The notes: a model not told the origin generated them from the sequence alone. A stretch of DNA of 64,000 nt from Azospirillum canadense (GCF_025961225.1 NZ_JAOQNG010000001.1:1153001-1217000); one strand, 5' to 3'; counted from the first letter of the stretch, positions 1 through 8,612 are shown. Numbers and translations: made by a program.

Positions 1-1
1 C

Positions 2-304
2 ACGCTCGACATCGCCAAGGCGCTGATCGACGAGGGCTTCCACCCGATGACCATGTACTTCCCGCTGGTCGTCCACGGCGCTCTGCTGATCGAGCCGACC
101 GAGACCGAGTCGAAGGCCGGCCTCGACCAGTTCGTCACCGCGCTGCGCGCGCTGGCGGAGCGGGCCAAGTCCGGCGACGCGGAGTATTTCCAGGCCGCCC
201 CGCGCCTGACCCCGCGCCGCCGCCTGGACGAAACCGCCGCCGCCCGCAAGCCGGTCCTGCGCTGGACGCCGGAAGCTGCCGTGGAGAAGGTTGCGGCGGA
301 GTAA
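2..304 (+). CDS. gcvPB: Glycine dehydrogenase (decarboxylating) subunit 2, C-terminal fragment
   Basis: The last 100 residues of a gene that begins before the window; the frame is open from base 2. It reads like the C-terminus of the PLP-dependent P-protein beta subunit of the glycine cleavage system, with the run [20 protein letters not shown] followed by a helix beginning ESKAGLDQF, which fits the small domain of the aminotransferase fold. In the family this subunit, with GcvPA, decarboxylates glycine and passes the aminomethyl group to GcvH. The PLP lysine lies outside the window. The gene converges on the leftward MotB-like gene and is separated from it by a palindrome. Confidence 0.9.
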   Translation, partial: TLDIAKALIDEGFHPMTMYFPLVVHGALLIEPTETESKAGLDQFVTALRALAERAKSGDAEYFQAAPRLTPRRRLDETAAARKPVLRWTPEAAVEKVAAE

Positions 305-320
305 CGGGGGGCGCGTTTGC

Positions 321-359
321 CCATAGTCCCTTCTCCCCGGAAGGGAGAAGGGACTATGG
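321..359. repeat. 17-bp perfect inverted repeat between convergent genes
   Basis: Arms at 321-337 and 343-359 are exact reverse complements around a 5-base loop. The hairpin sits in the 62-base gap between the converging gcvPB and MotB-like genes, so it could end transcription from both sides. Neither flank has a run of T, so it is not a canonical intrinsic terminator. Its core (cccttctccc / gggagaaggg) resembles the palindromes at 1799, 1917, 21982, 22077 and 48153. Confidence 0.7.
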
Positions 360-366
360 CTCATTG

Positions 367-1770
367 TCACCGCTGATCCAGCTTCACCTCGATGCGCCGG
401 TTCCGCGCCAGCGCTTCGTCGCTGGTGCCGGGGTCGAGCGGCTGGTACTCGCCGAAGCCGGTGGCGGCCAGACGTTCCGGCGGGATGCCCTGGTCGATCA
501 GGTACTTCACCACCGAGATGGCGCGCGCTGACGACAATTCCCAGTTGGACGCGAACTGGAAGCGGACCGGGCGGTTGTCGGTGTGGCCGTCGATGCGCAG
601 GACCCAGTTGATGTCCGGCGGGATCTGCTTCCCGATCTCGATCAGCGTGCGCGCCAGTTCCGCCAGACGCACCTTGCCGCCTTCCTCCAGCGTCGCGGAG
701 CCCGACGGGAACAGCAGCTCCGACTGGAAGACAAAACGGTCGCCGACGATGCGCACGTCCGGCCGGTTGCCCAGCGTCTCGCGCACGCGGCCGAAGAACT
801 CCGACCGGTAGCGGGCGAGGTCCTGCACCTTGGCGGCCAGCGCCTGGTTCAGGCGGGATCCCAGCTCGGCGATCTGGACCTTCTGCTCCTCGGCCTTCTT
901 CTCCGACACGTCCAGCACCGCGCCGATCTTGGCGAGTTGCTCGCGCAGCGCGGCGATCTGCTGGTTCAACACGTCCACCTGCTGGCGGGCCTTGCCGGTC
1001 TCGCCTTGCTCGCCGGTCAGCGAGGCCATCAGCTCATTGATGCGGATGTCGCGCTTTTCGATGTCCTTCTGGGCGAGCATGGTCTTCTCGCCAGCGTCGG
1101 CGAGCTGCGATTGCAGCGCCTTGGACCGGTCGCGCTCGCTGCCCAGCTGGGCCAGCAGCGCTTGGCGCTGCTCTTCCGACAGGCGGAGGCCAGTGGAGGT
1201 CTCGGCCAGCTTGCCTTCCAGCGTCTTCCGGGCCTCACCCAAGGCTTGCCGCTGCTCGTCGGATTGGCGGAGCGCAGCCGCGGCTTCGGCCAACTCGCCT
1301 TCCAGCTTCTGTCGGGCCTCGCGCAGGGCCTTCAGGTCGGCCTGAAGGCTGGCGGCCTCGCGCAGCTTCAGCTCGATCGTCTCCTTGTCGGCGCGGACGG
1401 TGCGCTGAAGCTCCTCGGCGGCGCGGTTCGCCTTCTCCAGGTCGCCTTGCAGAGCGCTCATCTTGGTCGTCATGTCGTCGCGCGCGGCGACGGAGCCCTG
1501 GAGTTCGGCGGACAGCTGGGCGACGTTCACACGCAGGTCGGCGTTGGCGTCGCGTTCCAGCGCCAGCAGGTCGTTCATCTCCGCGACCTTGCGGTTCAGG
1601 CTGGACAGTTGCTCGTCCCGGCCGGTCAGGGCGGTCGCCATGTAGAACTGGGCGACGACGAAGACCATCAGCAGGAAGATGACCACCATGACGAGGGACG
1701 ACAGCGCGTCCACCCACCCGGGCCAGGCGCTGACCTCGCGATGCCCGTTGCGGCGGCTGATGCTGGGCAT
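367..1770 (-). CDS. MotB/OmpA-family peptidoglycan-binding protein with long coiled coil
   Basis: 467 aa. A short cytoplasmic N-terminus leads into one membrane helix (about residues 22-45) that opens with Asp21 in the context WVDALSSLVMVV. This is the position of the proton-carrying Asp in MotB, ExbD and TolR. Residues about 46-325 are a long heptad-rich coiled coil (repeated EARQKLEGELAEA-like units). Residues about 335-467 are an OmpA-like peptidoglycan-binding domain with RIDGHTDNRPV and ARNRRIEVKL. It lies 181 bases downstream of the MotA/TolQ-like gene, so the two probably form a stator-type proton channel anchored to the wall. No flagellar genes are nearby. The coiled coil is much longer than in flagellar MotB, so a non-flagellar envelope role is inferred. 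Confidence 0.8.
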   Translation of the reverse strand: MPSISRRNGHREVSAWPGWVDALSSLVMVVIFLLMVFVVAQFYMATALTGRDEQLSSLNRKVAEMNDLLALERDANADLRVNVAQLSAELQGSVAARDDMTTKMSALQGDLEKANRAAEELQRTVRADKETIELKLREAASLQADLKALREARQKLEGELAEAAAALRQSDEQRQALGEARKTLEGKLAETSTGLRLSEEQRQALLAQLGSERDRSKALQSQLADAGEKTMLAQKDIEKRDIRINELMASLTGEQGETGKARQQVDVLNQQIAALREQLAKIGAVLDVSEKKAEEQKVQIAELGSRLNQALAAKVQDLARYRSEFFGRVRETLGNRPDVRIVGDRFVFQSELLFPSGSATLEEGGKVRLAELARTLIEIGKQIPPDINWVLRIDGHTDNRPVRFQFASNWELSSARAISVVKYLIDQGIPPERLAATGFGEYQPLDPGTSDEALARNRRIEVKLDQR

Positions 1771-1798
1771 GGTGGCGTGTTCCTTCCGCTTTCAAAAC

Positions 1799-1939
1799 CC
1801 CTCTCCCGTCCCGGGAGAGGGAGGGGCCTGCCGCCTTGCGGCGGGAGGGTGAGGGTGCTGCCGAAGATCGAGACGCTGACCCTTGGCGTCACCCTTACCA
1901 GACGCCTTTGGCGTCACCCTCTCCCGGGACGGGAGAGGG
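1799..1939. repeat. Pair of inverted 23-bp palindromic repeats
   Basis: The 23-base element at 1799-1821 is the exact reverse complement of the one at 1917-1939. Each is itself a hairpin with 9-bp arms (ccctctccc / gggagaggg). The pair frames about 95 bases between the MotA-like and MotB-like genes and could fold into two small hairpins or one larger stem. A near-identical copy is at 48153-48175 and a relative lies inside ruvC. This looks like a dispersed intergenic repeat family. Confidence 0.8.
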
Positions 1940-1951
1940 ATTGGGCGGTCG

Positions 1952-3100
1952 TCACCGCTGCTCCGACTCCTCCGCCAACGCGGCGATGGTGCGTGCCAGC
2001 AGCTTGATCTCGCTGCGGATTTCCTGCACCGCCTGGACCCGGCCGCTGGACGACTCCTCGACGATGCGGGCGAGGTAGATGTCCATGTTGCGCAGATGCT
2101 GCCGCGACGCGTCGTCGAAGCCGCCGATGGCCGCGTCCGACAGCCGGTCGAGTAGGCTCTTCATCTCCAACTGGTTCTCGCCGAGGCGGAGGAGCAGTTG
2201 CTGCTCCGCGCGCATCTGGTCGGTCAGCGTGCTCAGCCGCTCGGTCAGCGCCATCAGGTTGGCGTTGGCGGCGCGCCGGCCTTCCTCCGACGTGGCGACG
2301 GTGCGCTGGAGCGAGTCCAGGTTCTCCGCCGTCTGTTCCAGGAGTGCCGTCAAATAGGCCGGCACCGACTGGTCGCCGGTTTCCAGCCCGCCGGTGCCGC
2401 TCGACAGGCGGGTGGCGCCGGACAGCCAGTCCTCCACGTCCTGGAAGAAGCGGTTGTGCGCCTGGCTGGCCTGAAGTTCCAGGAAGCCCAGAACCAGCGA
2501 CCCGGCGAGGCCGAACAGGGAGGAGCTGAAGGCCGTGCCCATGCCGGTCAGCGGTGCTTCCAGCCCCTGCTGCAGGTTGGTGAACATGGAGCCGACGTCG
2601 CCGCCCTGAACCGACAGCCCGCCGATCACCGACCCGACCGACTGCACCGTGTGCAGCAGGCCCCAGAAGGTGCCGAGCAAGCCCAGGAAGATCAGTAGGC
2701 CGATCAGGTAGCGCGACAGCTCCCGCGATTCGTCCAGGCGCGAGGCGATGCCGTCGAGCAGGGAGCGCATCGACAGCGCCGACAGGGTCAGGCGCCCGCG
2801 CCGCTCGCCCAGCATGCGCGCCATCGGCGCCAGCAGCACGGGCTCGGGGCCGGTGCCCCCAGGACCATTTGTCTGCCCGCTGGTCTGGTAATGCTCCAGC
2901 CAGGCGACCTCGGGCCGCAGCATCAGCACTTGGCGGAAGATAAACAGGATGCCGGCCAGCAGCGTGCCCAGGATCAGCCCGTTCAGCGCCGGGTTGTTCA
3001 TGAAGGCCGCTCGCAGCGCCGGGAACAGCAGAGCGGCGACGCTCCCGACGACCACCAGAAAGAGGATCATCCGTGTCAGGAAGCGCTGCGGGCGCGTCAT
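1952..3100 (-). CDS. MotA/TolQ/ExbB-type proton channel protein
   Basis: 382 aa from the ATG at 3100, chosen because GGAGGA precedes it at normal spacing. An upstream GTG at 3157 would add 19 residues without a better ribosome site. Membrane helices are visible at about residues 6-28, 37-60, 150-172 and 200-225. The third contains FLGLLGTFWGLLHTV, matching the TolQ/ExbB signature around the ion path. The middle and the C-terminal tail are cytoplasmic and helical. The MotB-like partner follows in the same direction, and an OmpA-like periplasmic gene precedes. Family knowledge makes this the channel half of a proton-driven motor. The power user is unknown; TolQ and TolR proper are encoded at 24.7-25.9 kb. 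Confidence 0.8.
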   Translation of the reverse strand: MTRPQRFLTRMILFLVVVGSVAALLFPALRAAFMNNPALNGLILGTLLAGILFIFRQVLMLRPEVAWLEHYQTSGQTNGPGGTGPEPVLLAPMARMLGERRGRLTLSALSMRSLLDGIASRLDESRELSRYLIGLLIFLGLLGTFWGLLHTVQSVGSVIGGLSVQGGDVGSMFTNLQQGLEAPLTGMGTAFSSSLFGLAGSLVLGFLELQASQAHNRFFQDVEDWLSGATRLSSGTGGLETGDQSVPAYLTALLEQTAENLDSLQRTVATSEEGRRAANANLMALTERLSTLTDQMRAEQQLLLRLGENQLEMKSLLDRLSDAAIGGFDDASRQHLRNMDIYLARIVEESSSGRVQAVQEIRSEIKLLARTIAALAEESEQR

Positions 3101-3187
3101 CGGGGAGGGCTCCTCCAGCGTTCGATACGGGGACGGGGCGATGGCGGCCATGGGCACACTCGTCCAGTGGGGGAGGCGGTCAGCACG

Positions 3188-4009
3188 TCACTCGTTCAGA
3201 AACTCGATATCCACGCGGTCTGACGGGCCGCCCGCGGCATCCATGCCCAGCGCGCGGATGTCCACCCGCGTGCTGGCGATGCCCGCGGCCCCCAGCCGTT
3301 CGCGCACGGCCAATGCACGGGCGAGCGACAGCTGCCGCGCCTCCCGCACCGTGTCCGGCGTTCCCTCGGCGTAGGCGCGCAGTTGCAGGCGCAGCGTCGG
3401 GTTGGCGCGCATCCGCTCGGCGATCCCCGATAGCGGCGCTTCCGCCGAATCGGGCAGACTGTTGGCCGTCGGGTCGAAGACGAGGCTGAGCGGGGCAGTC
3501 TTCGCCGGGCGCGGCGCCTGGGAAGGCGGCTGCGCAGCGGGGGGTAGGGCCGCCGTCTGCGTACGAGATTGCGCGGGCGGAGTGGCCGGCCCGGGAGCGG
3601 GGGCGGCGTTCGGCGTCGGGGACTTCGCGGCGCTCTGCACCGGCGGCGCGCCGGCTGGCGGCGGGGGCGGAGCCGGAGTCGCCCCGACCTGGATCTGCGG
3701 CAGTTCCGGCGCGGTCAGCACGGTGGGGGCCTTGAAGCGCGGCGGCGCCGACGGGGCCTTGCGGGCACCGACGTCCGGCCGCGGCGGAACGGGCAGGGGC
3801 TGCGCGTTTTCCAGCGTCAGCTTCGCCGACCCGGATTGGGGCTGCGCCGATTGCGCGGCGGCCGGGTTGATCTCGGCGTCGGCGGGCGCCGACAGGGCCA
3901 CGCCGAAGGTCGCCGCGACCGCGGCGGCGGAAAGGACGCGCACCCATGCCGCCCGCCGCAATGGCTGCCTTGATGGCCGCCCTGACGGCGCATTCGGAGA
4001 ACGGCTCAT
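3188..4009 (-). CDS. OmpA-like periplasmic protein with proline-rich linker
   Basis: 273 aa from the ATG at 4009 (GCAGGAC upstream). This start gives a clean signal peptide: Arg-rich start, hydrophobic VLSAAAVAATFGVALSA, cleavage near APADA. The longer frame to 4135 has no better site. Residues about 60-160 are rich in Pro and Ala with PPPPAGAPP-like stretches, probably an extended linker. The C-terminal ~100 residues (from LSLVFDPTANSLPDSAEAPL) resemble an OmpA fold with the weaker motif RLQLRAYAEGTPDTVREARQ. It sits between the inositol-phosphatase gene and the channel gene in the same direction, so it may be a periplasmic accessory of the MotA/MotB-like pair. This role is inferred. Confidence 0.7.
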   Translation of the reverse strand: MSRSPNAPSGRPSRQPLRRAAWVRVLSAAAVAATFGVALSAPADAEINPAAAQSAQPQSGSAKLTLENAQPLPVPPRPDVGARKAPSAPPRFKAPTVLTAPELPQIQVGATPAPPPPPAGAPPVQSAAKSPTPNAAPAPGPATPPAQSRTQTAALPPAAQPPSQAPRPAKTAPLSLVFDPTANSLPDSAEAPLSGIAERMRANPTLRLQLRAYAEGTPDTVREARQLSLARALAVRERLGAAGIASTRVDIRALGMDAAGGPSDRVDIEFLNE

Positions 4010-4177
4010 GCGTCCTGCAATCCCCATGATGACCAACGCAGAGTTTCCAATTACACGGAAAAGCGTTGGTACCATAGCCCTTCGATTGGCGTAGCGACAA
4101 CGCCCTTTGGGCCGCGCGGCGGGTTTCCCCACCAAAGCGCGGCCTGAATACCCCGTTGGGCACAGGGGCTTATAGGA

Positions 4178-5020
4178 TCAGACGCCCGTCGTACCCGGGG
4201 CAGTGGGGGCGCCGGTGACCTTGCGGTCGGTAGCACCGCGCAGGATCTTGGCGATCGGCAGATGCAGGTGGGCGTTGGCCGCCAGGATGGAGCCGCCGAA
4301 CACCGGGTTGCGGCCGCCGCCGATCTCGCCGACGAAGCCGCCGGCCTCGGTGACCAGAAGCTGGCCGGCCGCCGCGTCCCACGGGGCCAGCCCGCGCTCC
4401 CAATAGCCGTCGAAGCGGCCCGCCGCGACAAAGGCGAGGTCGAGCGACGCGGCACCGAAGCGGCGGATGCCCGCGACCTCCTTCATCAGCGCCTCGGCCT
4501 CGACCAGGAAGCCCTGGTGGTCGCCGCGACCCTTGAAGGGGATGCCGGTGGCCAGCAGCGCGTCTGCCATGTTGCGCCGCTCCGACACGCGCAGGCGCTG
4601 GTGGTTCAGGAAGGCGCCCTGGCCCTTTTCCGCCCAGAACATCTGGTCGTGCACCGGCTCGTAGACCACGCCGGCGACGATCTCGCCGTTCTTCTCCGCG
4701 GCGATGGAAATCGCCCAGTGCGGCAGGCCGTGCAGGAAGTTGGTGGTGCCGTCCAGCGGATCGACGATCCAGCGCGCGGTCGGGTCGCTGCCCTTGCTGC
4801 CGCCCGTCTCCTCCATCAGGAAGCCGAACTCGGGGCGGGCCCGCTGCAGTTCTTCGCGCAGCAGCTTTTCCGCCTTCAGGTCGGCTTGGGAGACGAAATC
4901 CGCCGGTCCCTTGCGCGACACCTGGAGGTGCTCGACTTCGCCGAAGTCGCGGACAAGGCCGCGGGCGGCCTTTTCGGCGGCGCGGACCATCACGTTGATA
5001 AGGGCGGAGCGGGTGGCCAT
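4178..5020 (-). CDS. suhB: Inositol monophosphatase family protein (SuhB-like)
   Basis: 280 aa from the ATG at 5020, which gives the usual family start MATRSALINVMVRAAEKAAR. The ORF extends upstream to 5095 but without similarity. The magnesium-site motifs are present: MEETGG (Glu of the first site), WIVDPLDGTTNF (DPLDGT) and LAPWDAAAGQLLVTEAGG (WDxAAG). The family hydrolyses inositol-1-phosphate and related phosphates. SuhB homologues also bind RNA polymerase and NusA in rRNA antitermination. It lies 90 bases after efp in the same direction, a pairing common in alphaproteobacteria. Confidence 0.88.
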   Translation of the reverse strand: MATRSALINVMVRAAEKAARGLVRDFGEVEHLQVSRKGPADFVSQADLKAEKLLREELQRARPEFGFLMEETGGSKGSDPTARWIVDPLDGTTNFLHGLPHWAISIAAEKNGEIVAGVVYEPVHDQMFWAEKGQGAFLNHQRLRVSERRNMADALLATGIPFKGRGDHQGFLVEAEALMKEVAGIRRFGAASLDLAFVAAGRFDGYWERGLAPWDAAAGQLLVTEAGGFVGEIGGGRNPVFGGSILAANAHLHLPIAKILRGATDRKVTGAPTAPGTTGV

Positions 5021-5110
5021 GGGCGGTGCTTTATCTCGTGCGAAACCGGAAAAAGAATACACCGGCCCCTGCCATAAGCGAGAGCCGGTGCGCAAAAACT
5101 CGAAGGACGA

Positions 5111-5677
5111 TCAGTCCTTGGCGCGCTCGACGTACGTGCCTTCCTGGGTGTCGACGACGACGCGGGTGCCGGTGTCGATGTGCGGCGGCACCAGAATCGA
5201 CACGCCGTTCTCCAGCTTCGCCGGCTTGTAGGAGGAGGAGGCCGTCTGGCCCTTCACCACCGGGTCGGCCTCGACGATCGTCAGGGTCACCTTGCCCGGG
5301 ATCTCGACGCCCAGCGGCGAACCCTCGAAGGACTGCACGGTGACTTCCATGCCGTCCTGGAGGAACACCTTCTGGTCGCCGACGATCTCGCCGGGGATGG
5401 CGATCTGCTCGTAGCTTTCCTTGTCCATGAAGGTGTAGCTGTCGCCCTCGGCGAACAGGAACGTCATTTCGTGCTCGTCCAGGCGGGCGCGCTCGACCGT
5501 CTCCTGGGTGCGGAAGCGCTCGATCGACTTCGTGCCGGTGCGCACGTCCTTCATTTCGAGCTGGATGAAGGCTCCACCCTTGCCGGGCTGGACGATGGCG
5601 GTCTTGGTGATGACCCAGAGCTTCCCGTTGTGCTCAAGCACATGGCCGGGACGCATCGTGTTGGCGTTGACCTTCAT
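5111..5677 (-). CDS. efp: Translation elongation factor P
   Basis: 188 aa, the usual length. Three beta-barrel domains: KOW-like residues 1-65, the central domain, and a C-terminal OB domain with VPPHIDTGTRVVVDTQEGTYVERA. The exposed loop reads VQPGKGG with Lys33, the residue that receives (R)-beta-lysine from EpmA. EF-P relieves ribosome stalling at polyproline stretches. Several strongly proline-rich products occur in this window, notably TolA and the OmpA-like protein. The divergent gene 233 bases away is epmA, so factor and modifier are neighbours. Confidence 0.96.
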   Translation of the reverse strand: MKVNANTMRPGHVLEHNGKLWVITKTAIVQPGKGGAFIQLEMKDVRTGTKSIERFRTQETVERARLDEHEMTFLFAEGDSYTFMDKESYEQIAIPGEIVGDQKVFLQDGMEVTVQSFEGSPLGVEIPGKVTLTIVEADPVVKGQTASSSYKPAKLENGVSILVPPHIDTGTRVVVDTQEGTYVERAKD

Positions 5678-5909
5678 GACGTACTCGTGATTTCCAAGAG
5701 ACAGGCGGCGCGGAACCTAGCAGCTTGCCAGCCCCGAGGCAACGCCGGGTGGAGGCAAATTCGGCGCGATGCGCCTTCTTTGTGCGGCTTTACCCGTCCG
5801 AAACAGCCCAGAGCGTGCATCGGGACCGCCGCGCGGCACCAGATTGTCCGTTTTCCGCGGGCGCCGTCCCTGCTAAGCAGCGGCATAACTCTCCATCCGG
5901 ATCAGCGCC

Positions 5910-6971
5910 ATGCTCGCCACCCCGCCGCCCGGCATCTCCCCCTGGCATCCCGACACCTTCGCCCGCCGCCGCCCGCATCTGGCGGTGCGCGGCCGCGTGC
6001 TGGGCGCCGTCCGCTGCGTCTTCGAGGAGAACGCCTTCGTCGAGGTGGACACGCCGGCGCTCCAGGTCTCTCCGGGCATGGAGCCGCACCTCCAGGCCTT
6101 CGCGACCGACCTCCAGGGGCCGCACCCGGACGACCGCCGACGGCTGTACCTGCACACCAGCCCCGAATTCGCCATGAAGAAGCTGCTGGTCGCCGGGATG
6201 CCGCGGATCTACCAGATCGCCCACGTCTACCGGAACGGGGAGCGGTCAGGGACCCATTCGCCGGAATTTTCCATGCTCGAATGGTACCGGGCGGGGGAGG
6301 GCTATCGGACCCTGATCCAGGATTGCGAGGATCTGGTGCGCGCCGCCGCTAACGCGGCCGGGCGGAGCCGGTTCGACTTCCGCGGCATGGTTTGCGATCC
6401 CTTCAAAGCATGGCGCGTGCTGACCGTGCAGGACGCCTTCCTGGACTATGCGGGAATCGACCTGCTGGCGACCTTCGACGGAACCCACGACCCGGACCCT
6501 GCGGCCCTGGCGGCCGAGGCGGAGCGCATCGGCGTTCATCCGCACGCGGGCGACCGGTGGGAGGACATCGTCTTCCGCATCATGTTCGACCGGATCGAGC
6601 CGCACCTGGGCGAAGGCGTGCCCTGCGTCCTGACCGACTATCCCGTCTGCATGGCCGCCCTGTCTCGCCCCAAGCCGGAGGATCCGCGGCTGGCCGAGCG
6701 GTTCGAGTTGTACGCCTGCGGGCTGGAGTTGGCGAACGCCTTCGGCGAACTGACCGACGCCGCCGCCCAGCGCGCCCGTTTCGAGGCCGACATGGACCTG
6801 AAGCAGCGCCTCTACGGGGAACGCTTCCCTGTGGACGAGGACTTCCTCGCGGCGCTGGAGCACGGTATGCCGGAAAGCAGCGGCATCGCGCTCGGTTTCG
6901 ACCGCCTTGTCATGCTGTGCAGCGGGGCGGAGAGCATCGACGACGTGCTCTGGCTGCCCGTCGCCCTATAG
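5910..6971 (+). CDS. epmA: EF-P lysine aminoacyltransferase EpmA (GenX/PoxA)
   Basis: 353 aa, a class II lysyl-tRNA-synthetase core without the anticodon-binding domain. Motif 2 is seen in YLHTSPEFAMKKLL and IYQIAHVYRNGERSGTHSPEF, and motif 3 in SSGIALGFDRLVML near the C-terminus. The family activates (R)-beta-lysine and attaches it to the EF-P loop lysine; EF-P (Lys33) is encoded divergently at 5677. The aminomutase EpmB, which supplies beta-lysine, is not in the window. Start chosen at the ATG that precedes the conserved WHPDTFARRRP. Confidence 0.93.
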   Translation: MLATPPPGISPWHPDTFARRRPHLAVRGRVLGAVRCVFEENAFVEVDTPALQVSPGMEPHLQAFATDLQGPHPDDRRRLYLHTSPEFAMKKLLVAGMPRIYQIAHVYRNGERSGTHSPEFSMLEWYRAGEGYRTLIQDCEDLVRAAANAAGRSRFDFRGMVCDPFKAWRVLTVQDAFLDYAGIDLLATFDGTHDPDPAALAAEAERIGVHPHAGDRWEDIVFRIMFDRIEPHLGEGVPCVLTDYPVCMAALSRPKPEDPRLAERFELYACGLELANAFGELTDAAAQRARFEADMDLKQRLYGERFPVDEDFLAALEHGMPESSGIALGFDRLVMLCSGAESIDDVLWLPVAL

Positions 6972-6979
6972 AAAACCCG

Positions 6980-7030
6980 TAGGTCGGGTGGAGCAACGCG
7001 GAACCCGACAGGTCCCGCGTTGCGAAGCCC
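6980..7030. repeat. Intergenic palindromic repeat between convergent genes
   Basis: The gap between epmA and the FadL-like gene holds gtaggtcgggtggagcaacg followed by an imperfect reverse complement (acccgac...gcgttgc). This resembles the GTAGGTCGGGTT-type palindrome common in proteobacterial intergenic DNA. It may serve as a bidirectional transcription end. No T-run is present. Confidence 0.45.
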
Positions 7031-7034
7031 GTGA

Positions 7035-8381
7035 TCAGAACGAAATCTTCGTCTGCAGGGCGACGATGTCCACGCTCGCCTTGTAGTCGGCGCTCAGGTT
7101 GCCGCGGAAGGCGTCGGTGCCGGTCAGGTTGTCGGTCAGGTTCACCTTGGTCGTGTTGGCGAACACGTGGGTGTAGCCGATGTCCGTCCGGATGTTGTCC
7201 GTCAGCTGGTAACCGGCGCCGACCGAAAGCCAGTAGCGGTCGCCGTCGGGGATGCGCGGCGTGCGGTACTGGTCCTGGACCGGGGTCTGGTCATAGGCGA
7301 CGCCGGCGCGCAGCGTCAGCTTCTCGTTCACCTTGTAGGCGGCACCGAGTGCGAAGAACCAAGCGTCGTCCCACTGCTCCTCGGTCACCGAGTCGGTGCG
7401 CAGCGGATTGCTGTAGCGGATCCGCAGTTCCTTGAAGCGCGACCAGTTGGTCCACTGGACGTCGGCCATCACCGCGAAGTCGCTGGTGATCTCGTGGTAG
7501 GCGCCGAACCCGATGATGTCCGGGGTCGTGACCTTCGCCTTCACGAAGGTGTTGGCGAAGCTGGCGCGCAGCGCCGGGACCGCCGGGACGCCTTCGAACT
7601 TCGCGTCGCCTTCCAACTCGTGCGAGACGGAGGAGCGGTAGGATAGGCCGAAGCGGGTGCCCTTCGCCGGCTCGTACAGAAGGCCGGCGGTCGCACCGAA
7701 GCCCCAGTCGCTTCCCTTCACCTCGCCCATGCCGTCGCGCGACCCCGGCAGGACCGCCGCACCGGTCGCGGCGAGGATCGAGCCGAAGTCCACGGCCTGG
7801 CTGAGGCGCGCCTTGGCGTACTGGAACTGGATGCCGCCGGCCACGGTCAGTTCGGGCAGCAGCTTGTAGGCGACGGTCGGAGTGATGTTCAGCGTCAGCA
7901 GGCTGGAATGGACGCCGTGATAACGGCCGACCCAGTTCTCCGGATAGTCCGTGGACAGGCCCCAGGGGGAGTTGATGGACAGGCCGAGCTTCACGTCCGG
8001 AGACACCGTGTAAGCGACATAACCCGACGGCAGCGCCGCGTCGATGGCGAGATCGTCCGAATCGGACGTGCCGCTGATGCGCCCGCCGCCCAGCCGCGCC
8101 GCGCGCGTGCCCACGGCGTTGGACGTCTTCACCGATGGGAAAATCCCCGACACGACGCCAACCGCCTCGTTCCCGTTCACCGCGCCGAGGGCGGCGGGAT
8201 TGAAGAAGAGGGCGGTGGCGTCGCCGGCGGCGTTCGCGGTCACGCCGGCGAAGGAGGTCCCCTGGCCGGATGCGCTCTGTTCCTTCAGCAAATAACCCGA
8301 GGCCAGCGTCGGCAGTGGGGCCGAGACGGCGGCCACGGCCACGGCGGCCAGCAGATACGCCTTTAGATCATTCTTGGGCAA
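7035..8381 (-). CDS. Outer membrane protein of the FadL/OmpP1 (TodX) family
   Basis: 448 aa from a TTG at 8381, selected because GGGGGAG lies 6-7 bases upstream and because it gives a compact signal peptide (KAYLLAAVAVAAVSAPLPTLA, then SGYLL). The ATG-like start further upstream at 8420 lacks a ribosome site. Family marks: ASGQGTSFAGVTANAAGDATALFFNPAALG near the mature N-terminus (the plug 'NPA' motif), many alternating beta strands, and a C-terminus ending in Phe (VALQTKISF) typical of barrel proteins. FadL-type channels carry hydrophobic substrates such as long-chain fatty acids or aromatics. The substrate here is unknown. Confidence 0.9.
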   Translation of the reverse strand: MPKNDLKAYLLAAVAVAAVSAPLPTLASGYLLKEQSASGQGTSFAGVTANAAGDATALFFNPAALGAVNGNEAVGVVSGIFPSVKTSNAVGTRAARLGGGRISGTSDSDDLAIDAALPSGYVAYTVSPDVKLGLSINSPWGLSTDYPENWVGRYHGVHSSLLTLNITPTVAYKLLPELTVAGGIQFQYAKARLSQAVDFGSILAATGAAVLPGSRDGMGEVKGSDWGFGATAGLLYEPAKGTRFGLSYRSSVSHELEGDAKFEGVPAVPALRASFANTFVKAKVTTPDIIGFGAYHEITSDFAVMADVQWTNWSRFKELRIRYSNPLRTDSVTEEQWDDAWFFALGAAYKVNEKLTLRAGVAYDQTPVQDQYRTPRIPDGDRYWLSVGAGYQLTDNIRTDIGYTHVFANTTKVNLTDNLTGTDAFRGNLSADYKASVDIVALQTKISF

Positions 8382-8402
8382 TTGTTTCTCCCCCGAATTG
8401 TT

Positions 8403-8439
8403 GTTAACGCAATGATACACAAATTGACGTTAACGTAAA
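8403..8439 (-). promoter_or_regulatory. Promoter and GTTAAC operator-like sites upstream of the FadL-type gene
   Basis: On the minus strand TTTACG (8434-8439) and TATCAT (8412-8417) are spaced 16 bases, a plausible sigma-70 promoter. Two GTTAAC boxes overlap it, at 8403-8408 and inside the perfect palindrome ACGTTAACGT (8427-8436). Their centres are 26 bases apart, which fits a dimeric repressor binding both sides of the -10 box. The regulator is not identifiable here. Confidence 0.45.
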
Positions 8440-8612
8440 GCCCCCGGCGCCTGCTGGCGATCGACGAAAGATGTATGCCACCGACGGTTTACGGATTCCA
8501 CGCGAAAGCCCTCCGTATGCGACAGAAGTTCTAAGATGATCCGGAGAGGGGAATAAGATTGCTCGGCAATCCGCAGGGGCGCCCGTGACGGGCCGCCGCC
8601 GCCGGTGTTTGC

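Noticed and set aside
321..359. Canonical bidirectional terminator between gcvPB and the MotB-like gene
   Set aside because: The hairpin is perfect, but neither strand has a T-run after the stem. It is recorded only as a palindrome.
583..2007. Long plus-strand open frame (474 codons) antisense to the MotB-like gene
   Set aside because: It mirrors the GC-rich third positions of the MotB-like gene. It contains no recognisable domain, and the opposite frame has a clear membrane helix and OmpA domain.
367..3100. Zorya-type anti-phage system (ZorA/ZorB) suggested by the MotA/MotB-like pair
   Set aside because: No ZorC, ZorD or ZorE-like gene lies next to the pair. Neighbours are housekeeping (efp, suhB), and the long coiled coil is in the MotB-like protein, whereas in Zorya the long tail belongs to ZorA.
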